In this document: positions 1 through 8,259 of the stretch, one piece after another
Layout of the letters: the number at the start of each line of letters is the position of its first letter
Position numbering within the stretch: position 1 is the first letter of the stretch
From: Gammaproteobacteria bacterium
GTDB lineage: Bacteria > Pseudomonadota > Gammaproteobacteria > Enterobacterales > Alteromonadaceae
NCBI GenBank assembly: GCA_017302255.1
Contig: JAFLDV010000031.1
Coordinates: 1-53,542 of the forward strand
Direction of reading: 5' to 3'
DNA length: 53,542 nt
Made by a program: the position numbers and the translations under genes
Notes under the pieces: generated by a model
The model's input: the letters and a program-made list of their open reading frames with translations, nothing else
Told to the model about the DNA's origin: nothing
Database searches by the model: none

Positions 1-7
1 ATTTGGC

Positions 8-949
8 ATGGCACGTCGGCAAGTTGATGGCATTTTTTTATTAAATAAGCCATTAGAAATCTCGAGTAACGGCATTTTGCAACGTGTGCGTTGGTTATTC
101 CAAGCTGAAAAGGCGGGACATACCGGCGCTCTAGATCCGTTAGCGTCAGGCCTGTTGCCAATCTGTTTTGGCGAGGCGACCAAATTCAGTCAGTTTTTGT
201 TAGACACTGATAAAACTTATGAAGTCTCTGCACGTTTTGGTGTTCGCACCGATACTAGTGATGCCGCAGGCGAAGTAATTGCGACAAAACCAATCGCTTT
301 TACTCTTACCGAGCTCCAAGCTGCAATAGTCAAACTGAGTGGGCCGCAACTGCAAGTACCAACCATGTATTCGGCGTTAAAGTATCAGGGACAGCCCTTA
401 TATAAATATGCCCGGCAGGGGATTACGGTGCCACGCGAAGCTCGACCAATAACTATTTTTCAGTTTGAGCTTTTAGCTTTTGATGGTCAAGACGCGCGTT
501 TTATCGTGCACTGTAGCAAAGGGACATATATTCGTACCCTGATTGATGATCTAGGTGAAATCTTAGGTTGTGGCGCTTATGTCACGGGTTTACATCGCAC
601 GCAGGTCGGTCCTTTTACCGCTGCACAGATGCAAACTACCGAAGCCTTGGAACCGTTAAATCAAGCGAGTGATTGGCAGGCGTTGGATCAGTTACTGCTG
701 CCAATGGACTGGGCATTACAAGGTTTGCCAACGCTATCGTTGCAGCCTGTGCAATGGCAACGTTTAGTGCATGGTCAAAGTGTTGAATTAACTGCCGATA
801 TGCAAGCTGAATTGCCTGAGCAACCATTAGACGCCATCAAACTTTATGATGAACGCCAGCAATTTATTGGTATCGGCCGAGCTGACAGCCAATTTTTAAC
901 TGTTCGGCGTTTATTAAATACCAGCGCAAGGCAAGTGACCGAGAATTAA
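8..949 (+). CDS. truB: tRNA pseudouridine(55) synthase TruB
   Basis: Isomerises U55 to pseudouridine in the T-loop of tRNAs; cytoplasmic. The 313-residue protein has the family length. The TruB signature GHTGALDPLA lies near residues 37-46, with catalytic Asp at 43. The motifs YSALKYQGQPLYKYAR and CSKGTYIRTL follow, and the C-terminal part resembles the usual PUA-like tail. The ATG lies 8 bases into the window, so its ribosome binding site is only partly visible. rbfA would be expected just upstream, as in the E. coli rbfA-truB-rpsO-pnp order, but is outside the window. rpsO follows after about 100 bases. Confidence 0.97.
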   Translation: MARRQVDGIFLLNKPLEISSNGILQRVRWLFQAEKAGHTGALDPLASGLLPICFGEATKFSQFLLDTDKTYEVSARFGVRTDTSDAAGEVIATKPIAFTLTELQAAIVKLSGPQLQVPTMYSALKYQGQPLYKYARQGITVPREARPITIFQFELLAFDGQDARFIVHCSKGTYIRTLIDDLGEILGCGAYVTGLHRTQVGPFTAAQMQTTEALEPLNQASDWQALDQLLLPMDWALQGLPTLSLQPVQWQRLVHGQSVELTADMQAELPEQPLDAIKLYDERQQFIGIGRADSQFLTVRRLLNTSARQVTEN

Positions 950-952
950 TAG

Positions 953-980
953 TTGTAATTCGACGGTTTTATGGTATTCT
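953..980 (+). promoter_or_regulatory. Candidate sigma-70 promoter for rpsO
   Basis: TTGTAA at 953-958 and TATTCT at 975-980 are 16 bases apart, followed by the GC-rich discriminator GCGCGC, a pattern common at ribosomal protein promoters. It would give a leader of about 65 bases before rpsO. In E. coli this leader folds into the S15 autoregulatory pseudoknot; I did not establish that fold here. Confidence 0.45.
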
Positions 981-1053
981 GCGCGCTCATTTTTGGTTGC
1001 TGGCTGGATTAGTGCCTGGCGGCAATCGTATTTAACTATCCTGGAGGATAAAA

Positions 1054-1323
1054 ATGTCACTAACTGTAGCTGAAAAAGCAAAAATCCTGGCTGACTTTGG
1101 TTCTAAAGCTGGCGATACTGGTTCAACAGAAGTTCAAGTTGCTCTGTTAACTGCTAACATCACCAAACTGCAAGGTCACTTTGCTGAACACAAACACGAC
1201 TTCCACTCACGTCGTGGTTTATTACGTATGGTTTCTCAACGTCGTAAATTGTTAGATTATTTAAAACGTACTGAAGTTGCACGTTACACTGCACTGATCG
1301 AGCGTTTAGGTCTGCGTCGTTAA
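1054..1323 (+). CDS. rpsO: 30S ribosomal protein S15
   Basis: S15 binds 16S rRNA early in assembly of the small-subunit platform and forms an intersubunit bridge. The product is 89 residues, the normal bacterial length. It carries the conserved stretches [26 protein letters not shown] and [10 protein letters not shown] strong ribosome binding site (GGAGG, about 1042-1046) precedes the ATG. It sits between truB and pnp in the usual order. Its own candidate promoter lies at 953-980 and a clear intrinsic terminator follows at 1339-1370, so most transcripts probably end before pnp. Confidence 0.98.
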   Translation: MSLTVAEKAKILADFGSKAGDTGSTEVQVALLTANITKLQGHFAEHKHDFHSRRGLLRMVSQRRKLLDYLKRTEVARYTALIERLGLRR

Positions 1324-1338
1324 TTCGACCCGATCGAC

Positions 1339-1370
1339 AAAAAAGGAGCCAAATGGCTCCTTTTTTGTTT
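1339..1370 (+). terminator. Intrinsic terminator after rpsO
   Basis: A perfect 12-pair stem, AAAAAAGGAGCC (1339-1350) with GGCTCCTTTTTT (1355-1366), has a 4-base AAAT loop. It ends in a U-rich tract 15 bases after the rpsO stop. The A-tract in the left arm could also let it act on the opposite strand. Confidence 0.9.
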
Positions 1371-1557
1371 TTACCTGCGAAAAAATTCGTTTTTAGTCGA
1401 AAAATCAGGGTTTTTCACCTGTCTGTAGTCGCCCTCAGCTATCTTTTTTCAACCCGAACCAGCTATACTTGCAGCCGAAAAATCGACCCAAAAAATCCCG
1501 CGTTTAGGGCGCAATAGCAGCCCAGGTCCACGCGTCAAATAGAAAGGAAATAATCAC
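1371..1557 (+). promoter_or_regulatory. pnp leader region with candidate -10 box
   Basis: This non-coding stretch lies between the rpsO terminator and pnp. TATACT at 1464-1469 fits a -10 box, but I see no good -35 at 16-18 bases. The remaining ~85 bases before the GTG start would be the pnp 5' leader. In E. coli that leader is a hairpin cut by RNase III as part of PNPase autoregulation. Only short GC-rich complementary segments (GGGC near 1506-1509 with GCCC near 1519-1522) are visible here, so that mechanism is inferred from the family. Confidence 0.35.
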
Positions 1558-3684
1558 GTGAATCCCATTGTAAAACAATTCCAGTTCGGCCAGCACACAG
1601 TAACTTTGGAGACAGGCGTAATCGCTCGTCAAGCAGACGGTGCCGTATTGGCCAGCATGGGTGATACCTCTGTTTTAGTCACTGTTGTTGGTAAGAAACA
1701 ACCAAAACCAGGTCAGGATTTCTTCCCACTGACTGTAAACTATCAAGAAAAAATGTACGCTGCCGGCCGTATCCCTGGTGGCTTCTTCAAACGTGAAGGT
1801 CGTCCAAGCGAAGGCGAAACTTTAACTTCACGTTTAATCGACCGTCCAATTCGTCCGTTATTCCCTGAAGGCTTCACTAACGAAGTACAAGTCATCGCGA
1901 CAGTAGTTTCTGTTCAACCAGAAATTCAACCAGATATTATTTCTATTCTGGGTACTTCAGCGGCATTAGCAATCTCTGGTATTCCATTTAGCGGTCCACT
2001 GGGCGCTGCTCGTGTTGGTTACATCAATGACCAGTACGTATTAAATCCTTCAGAAGAAGAGCTGAAAACTTCACGTTTAGATTTAGTGGTTGCTGGTACT
2101 GCCAATGCAGTATTGATGGTTGAATCAGAAGCTAACGTATTATCTGAAGATGTGATGTTGGGTGCTGTGGTTTATGGCCACGACCAAATGCAAATCGCTA
2201 TCAACGCAATCGCTGAGTTCGCTGCAGAAGCTGCAAAACCGGCTTGGAACTGGATTGCACCAGCGAAAAATGAACCGTTAATTGCAAAAATCGAAGCGTT
2301 ATCAACTGCTGCTGTTGGCGAAGCTTATCGCATTACTGAAAAAGCAAAACGTTACGAAGCAATTGGCGCAATCAAAGCTGAAGTATTTGCCAAAATCAAA
2401 GCTGAATTAGCTGAAGGCGAAGGATTCAACGACACTGAAGCTAGCGAAATTTTCCATAACTTAGAATCTAAAATCGTTCGTGGCCGCATCATCGCTGGTG
2501 AACCACGTATCGACGGTCGTGATAACGAAATGATTCGTGGTTTGTCAGTAATGACAGGCTTATTACCACGTACTCACGGTTCTGCACTGTTTACTCGTGG
2601 CGAAACTCAAGCCTTAGTAACCTGTACTTTAGGTACTGCGCGTGACGCACAAACTGTCGATGATTTATTGTCAGACAAAACAGACAACTTCCTGTTCCAC
2701 TACAACTTCCCTCCGTTCTCAGTTGGTGAGACTGGTATGGTTGGTTCACCAAAACGTCGCGAAATCGGTCACGGCCGTTTAGCAAAACGTGGTGTTGCAG
2801 CGGTAATGCCTGATTTCGACGTATTCCCATACACAGTTCGTATGGTGTCTGAAATCACTGAATCAAACGGTTCAAGCTCAATGGCATCTGTTTGTGGTTC
2901 ATCTTTAGCATTGATGGATGCTGGTGTACCAATCAAAGCTTCTGTTGCTGGTATCGCGATGGGTCTGGTGAAAGAAGGCGAGAACTTCGTTGTACTTTCA
3001 GACATCCTGGGTGACGAAGACCACTTAGGTGACATGGACTTTAAAGTTGCTGGTACTACTGCTGGTATCACTGCATTACAAATGGATATCAAGATCGAAG
3101 GTATCACCAAAGAAATCATGCAGATCGCGCTGAAACAAGCAAAAGCTGCACGTATTCACATCCTTGGTGTTATGGATCAAGCGATCAACACGCACCGTTC
3201 AGAGTTGTCTGAGCATGCTCCACGTATCTATACCTTACACATCAACCCAGAGAAAATCCGTGATGTGATTGGTAAAGGTGGCGCGGTAATTCGTCAAATT
3301 ACTGAAGAGTCAGGCACTACAATCGAAATCGAAGATGATGGTACCGTGAAAATCGCAGCGACCAACAGCAAAGCTGCTGGTATTGCCATTGCGAAAATCG
3401 AAGCTATCACTGCAGAAATCGAAGTTGGTACTGTTTATCAAGGTGAAGTTGTTCGTATCGTTGACTTCGGTGCTTTCGTTAACGTATTGCCAGGTAAAGA
3501 CGGCTTAGTTCACATTTCGCAAATCTCTGATGAGCGCGTGAACAACGTTGCAGATCACCTGCAAGTCGGTCAAAAGGTTGCCGTTAAAGTGTTAGAAGTT
3601 GATAAACAAGGCCGTGTGCGTTTGAGTATCAAAGAAGCTAATGCTAAACCAGCTGCTGAAGCAAATGCTGAAAGCGCTGAATAA
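1558..3684 (+). CDS. pnp: Polyribonucleotide nucleotidyltransferase (PNPase)
   Basis: A phosphorolytic 3'-5' exoribonuclease that degrades mRNA with phosphate, releasing nucleoside diphosphates, and can add tails; a trimeric core of the RNA degradosome. The 708 residues show two RNase PH domains (about 12-145 and 320-455) flanking a helical segment. A KH domain with the GKGG loop ([12 protein letters not shown], about 560-575) and a C-terminal S1 domain ([16 protein letters not shown]) follow. The start is a GTG supported by AAGGAA at 1544-1549. The 3' end overlaps nlpI by 20 bases, as expected for coupled translation. Confidence 0.98.
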   Translation: MNPIVKQFQFGQHTVTLETGVIARQADGAVLASMGDTSVLVTVVGKKQPKPGQDFFPLTVNYQEKMYAAGRIPGGFFKREGRPSEGETLTSRLIDRPIRPLFPEGFTNEVQVIATVVSVQPEIQPDIISILGTSAALAISGIPFSGPLGAARVGYINDQYVLNPSEEELKTSRLDLVVAGTANAVLMVESEANVLSEDVMLGAVVYGHDQMQIAINAIAEFAAEAAKPAWNWIAPAKNEPLIAKIEALSTAAVGEAYRITEKAKRYEAIGAIKAEVFAKIKAELAEGEGFNDTEASEIFHNLESKIVRGRIIAGEPRIDGRDNEMIRGLSVMTGLLPRTHGSALFTRGETQALVTCTLGTARDAQTVDDLLSDKTDNFLFHYNFPPFSVGETGMVGSPKRREIGHGRLAKRGVAAVMPDFDVFPYTVRMVSEITESNGSSSMASVCGSSLALMDAGVPIKASVAGIAMGLVKEGENFVVLSDILGDEDHLGDMDFKVAGTTAGITALQMDIKIEGITKEIMQIALKQAKAARIHILGVMDQAINTHRSELSEHAPRIYTLHINPEKIRDVIGKGGAVIRQITEESGTTIEIEDDGTVKIAATNSKAAGIAIAKIEAITAEIEVGTVYQGEVVRIVDFGAFVNVLPGKDGLVHISQISDERVNNVADHLQVGQKVAVKVLEVDKQGRVRLSIKEANAKPAAEANAESAE

Positions 3685-4588
3685 GCCTACGCTAGTCTCA
3701 CTGCTGCTGTGTGCAGCAGTGAGCATCTCAGGCTGTGTCAGCACACCACAAGCCCCGCAAGGGGTTTTGGTGGAAGACCCACTGTTACCTGAACCGCAAG
3801 CTGTACCCATGCGCGCTGAGATTGCGATCTCACGTATGAGTGAAATGCTGCAATCGGCAAAGTTAGACAAAACTCAACAAGCTCAATTGTATTATGAGCG
3901 TGGGGTGATGTATGACGGCGTTGGTTTATCGGTGTTAGCTCGTGTCGATTTTATCCGAGCATTACGGTTAAAACCCGATATGGCAGATGCATACAATTTT
4001 GTTGGGATACACCATACGCTTAACGGCGACTATGAAAGCGCTTTTGAAGCCTTTGATTCGGCTTTAGAACTTGATCCGAAATACCAATATGCTTACCTCA
4101 ATCGTGGTATTGCCCTGCAGTACGACGACAAGATAGATCTTGCGATCCAAGACTTCATTACCTTCCAAAATTTGCAACCAAACGATCCTTATCGTGCTCT
4201 GTGGCGTTTTTTCGCTGAGGCTGAAAAGGATGTGCAAACGGCAAAGGTCGCATTACAGCAGTCGCAAGCGGGCTTAGATCAACAAGTGTGGGCAACCCAA
4301 GTTGTTGCACTGTACCTTGGACAAATTAGCGAAGACGAGTTAGCTGCTGTTGCGGCAGAAGCTTCGGATCCAAAGCAGCTGGCTGAACAGTTATGTGAAC
4401 TGTATTTCTACTTAGGAAAATGGCAGCTGATGCAAAACAATCCAACAGCGGCAGCCAAGTCATTTAAGTTGGCTCTAGCAACTAACGTTTACGAATTTGT
4501 CGAATATCGCCACGCACGTATCGAATTGATGCGCTTGCGATATTCCGTGTTAGAGCAAGCTGAAGTTCAAGATGAGCATTCTCACTAA
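3665..4588 (+). CDS. nlpI: Lipoprotein NlpI, TPR adaptor
   Basis: An outer-membrane lipoprotein that in E. coli acts as a TPR adaptor, scaffolding peptidoglycan hydrolases and bringing the endopeptidase MepS to the protease Prc. Starting at 3665 (307 residues) gives a clean lipoprotein signal with lipobox ISGC and acylated Cys at residue 24. An in-frame ATG at 3641 would add eight residues. TPR-like repeats ([30 protein letters not shown] and following segments) match E. coli NlpI along their length, including the conserved [10 protein letters not shown] and FYLGKWQL. It overlaps pnp by 20 bases with no strong ribosome binding site, suggesting coupling. The next gene starts inside its 3' end. 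Confidence 0.93.
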   Translation: MLKALNKPTLVSLLLCAAVSISGCVSTPQAPQGVLVEDPLLPEPQAVPMRAEIAISRMSEMLQSAKLDKTQQAQLYYERGVMYDGVGLSVLARVDFIRALRLKPDMADAYNFVGIHHTLNGDYESAFEAFDSALELDPKYQYAYLNRGIALQYDDKIDLAIQDFITFQNLQPNDPYRALWRFFAEAEKDVQTAKVALQQSQAGLDQQVWATQVVALYLGQISEDELAAVAAEASDPKQLAEQLCELYFYLGKWQLMQNNPTAAAKSFKLALATNVYEFVEYRHARIELMRLRYSVLEQAEVQDEHSH

Positions 4589-5780
4589 GGCTCATAATCC
4601 TCAGTTAAAAGGCCGGCTTGCTGGCTTTTTTTTATGGCGGCATGTTGTCGTCATCGTCTTGTCTTTAGTGATGCTCAGCGCTTGCGAGCAACCGGCTAAA
4701 ACCGTTCCTGGTGAATTAGCATTTCAACAAGCAAAGCAGGCGCAAGCGCAGGGGTTGTCATCTAAAGCCAAGGAGCTTTATCAGCAGTCAGCGCAATTGG
4801 GCTATCTGCCGGCAGTTGCTGCTCGTTTGACCATGCAGCAACCAACAGATTCGTCAGTAGCGCTACGCGCTTGGTTAGCGACGCTTCCTGAGGCGTTACA
4901 ACCGAGTCTGCTGCATTCTTATCAGCAGCTTGGAAGCAAGCTGGGTCCTATTGCCACTGCAAGTCCCGAAGTTGCACCGACGCGACACTGCGCAATTACC
5001 GTGCAACCTTTAGTAAGTACTGAACTTGAACACAGTCGTTGGCTTAACCTCGCCGATTCTTGGCAGCAAGATGACTTTTTATCTTCACTACAGATTTGTT
5101 TTCTGCCGGCGCTAAAGATTGATGCTGAGATTATCAAATGCTCAGATCTGCCAGAGCGTCTATTACATTGTGATTTACCGGCATTACAGTCTCAGGTAAA
5201 AGTGGGGCGGTTTAACCAACTCTTGATCCTATCTGGTCGTGGTTCAGCCAACTTCAATAACGGCGTGCTTTTGCTTCCTACCTATGCCGATCTTAAACTA
5301 TTGAAACATGAATTTAGCCATATGCTTGGTTTTCTTGACGAGTATGCTTTGACTGAAGAGGTCGCAAAATCTGAGTGTTTGCCGGGACGGATCACCCCTA
5401 ATATTTTGTTTAGTAAAGCTGACCTTGCCCAATATCTGCGGCATTGGCAGTTGCCCGAAGACGCAGTGAAATTAACGGAGGTGGCTACTTGTCAACGAGC
5501 AGGGCAGCAAGCCTATCGGGTAGTCGCAGATACCAGTCATTTACAACATTATGAAATGATGGTGCCAGAGCTTTATCAGACTTTGATGCAGAAGCAATTA
5601 TCTCGCGCTGCGGAAATTATGCCGGTGCAATACTATTTTGCCTATTTGGCAAGACAAGACGGAGATTGGCCACTATGGTTGGCGCAAATGGAAAGGGCCG
5701 CAGCTTTTGGCTATCCCGCAGCGCAAGCGGCGCTTGCGGAGTGGCATAGCCGTCAAGCTATTAGTTCGACAGCTCGCTAA
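4572..5780 (+). CDS. Predicted lipoprotein with M64/metzincin-like zinc protease motif
   Basis: Function unassigned. The 402-residue protein has an N-terminal hydrophobic segment ending in LSAC (Cys38), predicting a lipoprotein with an unusually long n-region. Residues 246-256 read HEFSHMLGFLD, matching HExxHxxGxxD. His246 and His250 would be zinc ligands, Glu247 the base and Asp256 a third ligand, and the following DEY recalls the IgA-peptidase (M64) family. Sel1/TPR-like helices flank the catalytic part (about 48-90 and 370-400). Six cysteines in the mature part fit an exported protein. The ATG overlaps the last 17 bases of nlpI with no clear ribosome binding site, so coupling is likely. 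No later in-frame start keeps the signal. The 3' end overlaps the convergent PilZ gene by 20 bases. Confidence 0.75.
   Translation: MSILTKAHNPQLKGRLAGFFLWRHVVVIVLSLVMLSACEQPAKTVPGELAFQQAKQAQAQGLSSKAKELYQQSAQLGYLPAVAARLTMQQPTDSSVALRAWLATLPEALQPSLLHSYQQLGSKLGPIATASPEVAPTRHCAITVQPLVSTELEHSRWLNLADSWQQDDFLSSLQICFLPALKIDAEIIKCSDLPERLLHCDLPALQSQVKVGRFNQLLILSGRGSANFNNGVLLLPTYADLKLLKHEFSHMLGFLDEYALTEEVAKSECLPGRITPNILFSKADLAQYLRHWQLPEDAVKLTEVATCQRAGQQAYRVVADTSHLQHYEMMVPELYQTLMQKQLSRAAEIMPVQYYFAYLARQDGDWPLWLAQMERAAAFGYPAAQAALAEWHSRQAISSTAR
4607..4633 (+). terminator. Terminator-like hairpin after nlpI, inside the next gene's signal peptide codons
   Basis: GCCGG and CTGGC pair around a CTTG loop (with one G-U pair), flanked by AAAA on the left and eight T on the right, 19 bases after the nlpI stop. 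This is a classic intrinsic terminator layout. It lies within the first 21 codons of the overlapping downstream gene, so ribosomes reading that gene would cover it. Confidence 0.6.
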
Positions 5781-6114
5781 GTTCGCGGCTAAGCAAATCA
5801 GCATCACCTAAGTTAAGTTCTAACAAGCGACGCAAATGGCTCGCGCTTTCGATATCAATACGCTCGCAGCGAAGACCCAAAGTGTCATTGTGAATGTGTG
5901 CGACACTCACTTCCATATCGAGTTGTAATTCGCTATCGTTAAGCACAACCTGCAATAAGGCCTCAGCGCCAGTATCTTGTTGCCAAGCCGCTGGACGACG
6001 CACTAAAGCGCCTTTGAGCGAAAGATCGAGTAACTCAGTTTCATAGTTTTGTCCGGCCTGAATGATTCTGGCTTTACTGCTAAACAAAATCCGACTGAAT
6101 TTTCTATTGTCCAT
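5761..6114 (-). CDS. PilZ domain protein, probable c-di-GMP receptor
   Basis: A single-domain PilZ protein of 117 residues. Both c-di-GMP-binding motifs are intact: RxxxR as R4-K-F-S-R8 and the DxSxxG motif as D30-L-S32-L-K-G35. A beta-barrel core and C-terminal helix follow. It probably acts as a cytoplasmic switch on motility, polysaccharide or adhesion targets, but nothing nearby says which. AGAGGA lies about 7 bases before the ATG. It is transcribed towards the zinc-protease-like lipoprotein gene and overlaps its end. The 37.2-41.7 kb gene in this window encodes an apparently intact cyclase/phosphodiesterase that could set the ligand level. Confidence 0.88.
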   Translation of the reverse strand: MDNRKFSRILFSSKARIIQAGQNYETELLDLSLKGALVRRPAAWQQDTGAEALLQVVLNDSELQLDMEVSVAHIHNDTLGLRCERIDIESASHLRRLLELNLGDADLLSRELSELSN

Positions 6115-6158
6115 AATGATTCCTCTGTAACTTCTTTCAGCATAGGCCTTTTTTCGCT

Positions 6159-6191
6159 AAAAAAACAGGCCGGTAATCACCAGCCTGTTTT
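6159..6191 (-). terminator. Intrinsic terminator after lipA
   Basis: Read on the minus strand, AAAACAGGCTGG and CCGGCCTGTTTT form a 12-pair stem with one G-U pair and a TGATTA loop, followed by a run of seven T. It lies 14 bases beyond the lipA stop and closes the lipB-lipA transcript. Confidence 0.85.
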
Positions 6192-6204
6192 CGTACTTAG
6201 CGTC

Positions 6205-7170
6205 TTACTTGACTTCTTCACCGGCCGCTTGACGGTCTGCGTGATAAGAAGAACGGACAAATGGTCCACAAGCCGCGTGCTTAAAGCCTAACTCATAAGC
6301 AATGCGATTAATTTCGGCAAACTCTTCTGGTGATACATAACGTTTTACTGGCAAGTGATGTTTACTTGGTTGCAAGTATTGTCCCACGGTCAGCATATCA
6401 ACGTTATGCGCTCGCAGATCTTTCATCACTTCGATGATTTCTTCAGTGGTTTCGCCAAGACCGACCATTAAGCCAGATTTGGTTGAAACTTCTGGGTGCA
6501 ATTCTTTATAGCGACGCAGTAACTCTAACGACCACTTATAATCGGCACCTGGACGCGCTAGTTTATACAAGCGAGGTGCAGTTTCCAGATTGTGGTTAAA
6601 CACATCTGGTGGTGTCTGCGTCAAAATTTGCAATGCAGTATCCATACGGCCACGGAAGTCAGGTACTAAAACTTCAATTTTAATCGCAGGATTTTCGCGA
6701 CGAATAGCGCTGATAGAGTCGGCAAAATGCTGTGCGCCACCATCACGTAAATCATCGCGGTCAACCGAAGTAATAACCACATACTTCAATTTCATATCTT
6801 TGATAGTTAAAGCCAATTTTTCTGGCTCTTCTGCGCTTGGTGGTAGTGGACGTCCGTGCGCAACATCACAAAATGGGCAACGACGAGTACAAATCGCTCC
6901 CAAAATCATAAATGTGGCGGTGCCATGGTTGAAACATTCAGATAAATTCGGGCAAGAAGCCTCTTCGCAAACTGAATGGAGACCATGTTTGCGCAAGGCG
7001 CCTTTGATTTCGTCAATGCGTTCCGAGCTTTTTGGCAGGGTGATTTTCAACCAAGATGGCTTTCTGAGCATTTCTGCTGGTTCTGTTGGCAGCACCTTGA
7101 CCGGAATAAGTGCCATTTTTTCGGCATCACGTAGCTTAACGCCTGGTTCCATACGAGCAGTTTTGGTCAT
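6205..7170 (-). CDS. lipA: Lipoyl synthase
   Basis: A radical SAM enzyme that inserts two sulfurs into octanoyl chains on E2 and GcvH lipoyl domains. The 321 residues carry both cluster motifs. The auxiliary cluster uses Cys68, Cys73 and Cys79 (CxxxxCxxxxxC), and the radical SAM cluster uses Cys94, Cys98 and Cys101 (CTRRCPFC). The C-terminal region keeps the conserved RSSYHAD serine motif. The ATG overlaps the lipB stop by 4 bases (ATGA), so the two consecutive lipoylation enzymes are translationally coupled. A strong terminator follows. Confidence 0.98.
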   Translation of the reverse strand: MTKTARMEPGVKLRDAEKMALIPVKVLPTEPAEMLRKPSWLKITLPKSSERIDEIKGALRKHGLHSVCEEASCPNLSECFNHGTATFMILGAICTRRCPFCDVAHGRPLPPSAEEPEKLALTIKDMKLKYVVITSVDRDDLRDGGAQHFADSISAIRRENPAIKIEVLVPDFRGRMDTALQILTQTPPDVFNHNLETAPRLYKLARPGADYKWSLELLRRYKELHPEVSTKSGLMVGLGETTEEIIEVMKDLRAHNVDMLTVGQYLQPSKHHLPVKRYVSPEEFAEINRIAYELGFKHAACGPFVRSSYHADRQAAGEEVK

Positions 7171-7814
7171 GCTTCAAACCCTGTAACTTCAGTTAATTCG
7201 CTGATTTTAAGCTGGCTAATAAACTGCCGGCTGATTTCTTGTTTTGCTATTTCAATTGAATTCGGACCGCCGAGGTCGCTGGATTGCACCATACGCATGC
7301 CGGCGTACCCACATGGATTAATCCGTGAGAAAGGCGATAAATCCATCGCCACATTCAGGGCTAAGCCATGGAAGGTACAACCTTTACGTACGCGCAAGCC
7401 TAAAGAAGCAACTTTTGCTTCATTTACATATACACCCGGTGCGTCTGGTCTTGCATAAGCGTTGACAGCATGTGCGGCTAAAGCACCAACTATCACTTGT
7501 TCAATCATGGTAACTAGTTCACGTACACCGATTTTCCGACGTTTTATGTCTAGTAACACATAAGCCACTAATTGGCCTGGGCCGTGATAGGTGACTTGAC
7601 CGCCGCGATCGACTTTAACTACCGGAATATCGCCTGGAAACAATAGATGCTCTTCTTTGCCTGCTTGACCTTGGGTAAATACCGGAGGGTGCTCTAACAG
7701 CCAAATTTCATCGACAGTAGATTCATCTCTGTTGTCGGTAAATTGTTGCATCCGCTGCCAAGTTTCAGTGTAATCAACCACACCTAAATCGCGGATAATC
7801 AGGGCATCAGACAA
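7167..7814 (-). CDS. lipB: Octanoyl-[ACP]:protein N-octanoyltransferase
   Basis: Transfers octanoyl from acyl carrier protein to lipoyl domains, the step before LipA. The 215-residue protein contains [13 protein letters not shown] (about 69-81). The catalytic pair is Lys134 (in AKVASLG) and Cys168 (in NPCGYAGM). The start codon is TTG at 7812-7814, supported by AGGAG six bases upstream on the minus strand. A candidate promoter with a perfect TATAAT lies about 27 bases upstream of the start. This fits a lipB-lipA transcription unit separate from ybeD. Confidence 0.97.
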   Translation of the reverse strand: MSDALIIRDLGVVDYTETWQRMQQFTDNRDESTVDEIWLLEHPPVFTQGQAGKEEHLLFPGDIPVVKVDRGGQVTYHGPGQLVAYVLLDIKRRKIGVRELVTMIEQVIVGALAAHAVNAYARPDAPGVYVNEAKVASLGLRVRKGCTFHGLALNVAMDLSPFSRINPCGYAGMRMVQSSDLGGPNSIEIAKQEISRQFISQLKISELTEVTGFEA

Positions 7815-7840
7815 AGGCGGCTCCTGTAAAAAGTGGGTGC

Positions 7841-7868
7841 ATTATAACGGCTTCGACCAAAAGGTCGA
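7841..7868 (-). promoter_or_regulatory. Candidate promoter of lipB-lipA, overlapped by a hairpin
   Basis: On the minus strand, TCGACC (7863-7868, 4 of 6 matches) and a perfect TATAAT (7841-7846) are 16 bases apart. The hairpin GGCTCGACC-TTTT-GGTCGAAGCC (7849-7871, with one bulged A) covers the -35 and spacer. It could be the end of the ybeD transcript, without a U-tract, or an operator-like element. Confidence 0.4.
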
Positions 7869-7873
7869 GCCTG

Positions 7874-8155
7874 TTACATCACATAACGGACCAGTTCCAA
7901 ACTGCCAAGTTCAGTGTACAGCAATTCTAAGTGATCTTTGCTGGTAACAGTGACAGAGACAGATACCGAATGGTAGTTACCTTTACTGCTTGGTTTGATC
8001 GACGGGGAATAGTCGTTTGCTTGGGCATGTTGTTGTAATTTCGCGATAACTTGTGGCACTAAATCATCGTGTGCGACGCCAACCACTTTAAAAGTGAAGG
8101 CACAAGGAAATTCTAAAAAGGCATCAAATGTGGTGTCTTTGACAATTTTTTTCAT
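7874..8155 (-). CDS. ybeD: YbeD family protein (DUF493)
   Basis: A small 93-residue protein of the YbeD/DUF493 family, an ACT-like alpha/beta fold of unknown biochemical role, conserved between dacA and lipB in many Gammaproteobacteria. Typical features are the early [11 protein letters not shown] strand and the later [20 protein letters not shown] lies about 7 bases before the ATG. It follows the dacA terminator, so it probably has its own promoter or relies on readthrough. The neighbouring lipB has a separate promoter candidate. Confidence 0.93.
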   Translation of the reverse strand: MKKIVKDTTFDAFLEFPCAFTFKVVGVAHDDLVPQVIAKLQQHAQANDYSPSIKPSSKGNYHSVSVSVTVTSKDHLELLYTELGSLELVRYVM

Positions 8156-8207
8156 CGTGGGCTCCAGTGGACCAAATGGGCCGTTAAAAACTTTGGGCTA
8201 TTCTAAC

Positions 8208-8237
8208 AAAAAGTCCCGGGCTGTGCCGGGACTTTGT
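8208..8237 (-). terminator. Intrinsic terminator after dacA
   Basis: A 10-pair stem, AAAGTCCCGG with CCGGGACTTT, has a 6-base loop (8220-8225). A T-rich tail follows on the minus strand, 22 bases after the dacA stop. Confidence 0.85.
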
Positions 8238-8259
8238 CATTCGAATATCACGGTTTTGT

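Noticed and set aside
2769-3119. Long minus-strand frame inside pnp
   Set aside because: It is the antisense of a highly conserved gene with no ribosome binding site or recognised family.
3641-3664. Earlier nlpI start at 3641
   Set aside because: Adds eight residues before an otherwise normal lipoprotein signal and increases overlap with pnp; not excluded but less likely.
4634-4700. ATG at 4634 after the terminator as start of the zinc-protease-like gene
   Set aside because: It is in a different reading frame and meets a stop after about 21 codons.
6590-7186. 198-codon plus-strand frame opposite lipA
   Set aside because: It is a shadow of lipA codon bias, with no homology or ribosome binding site.
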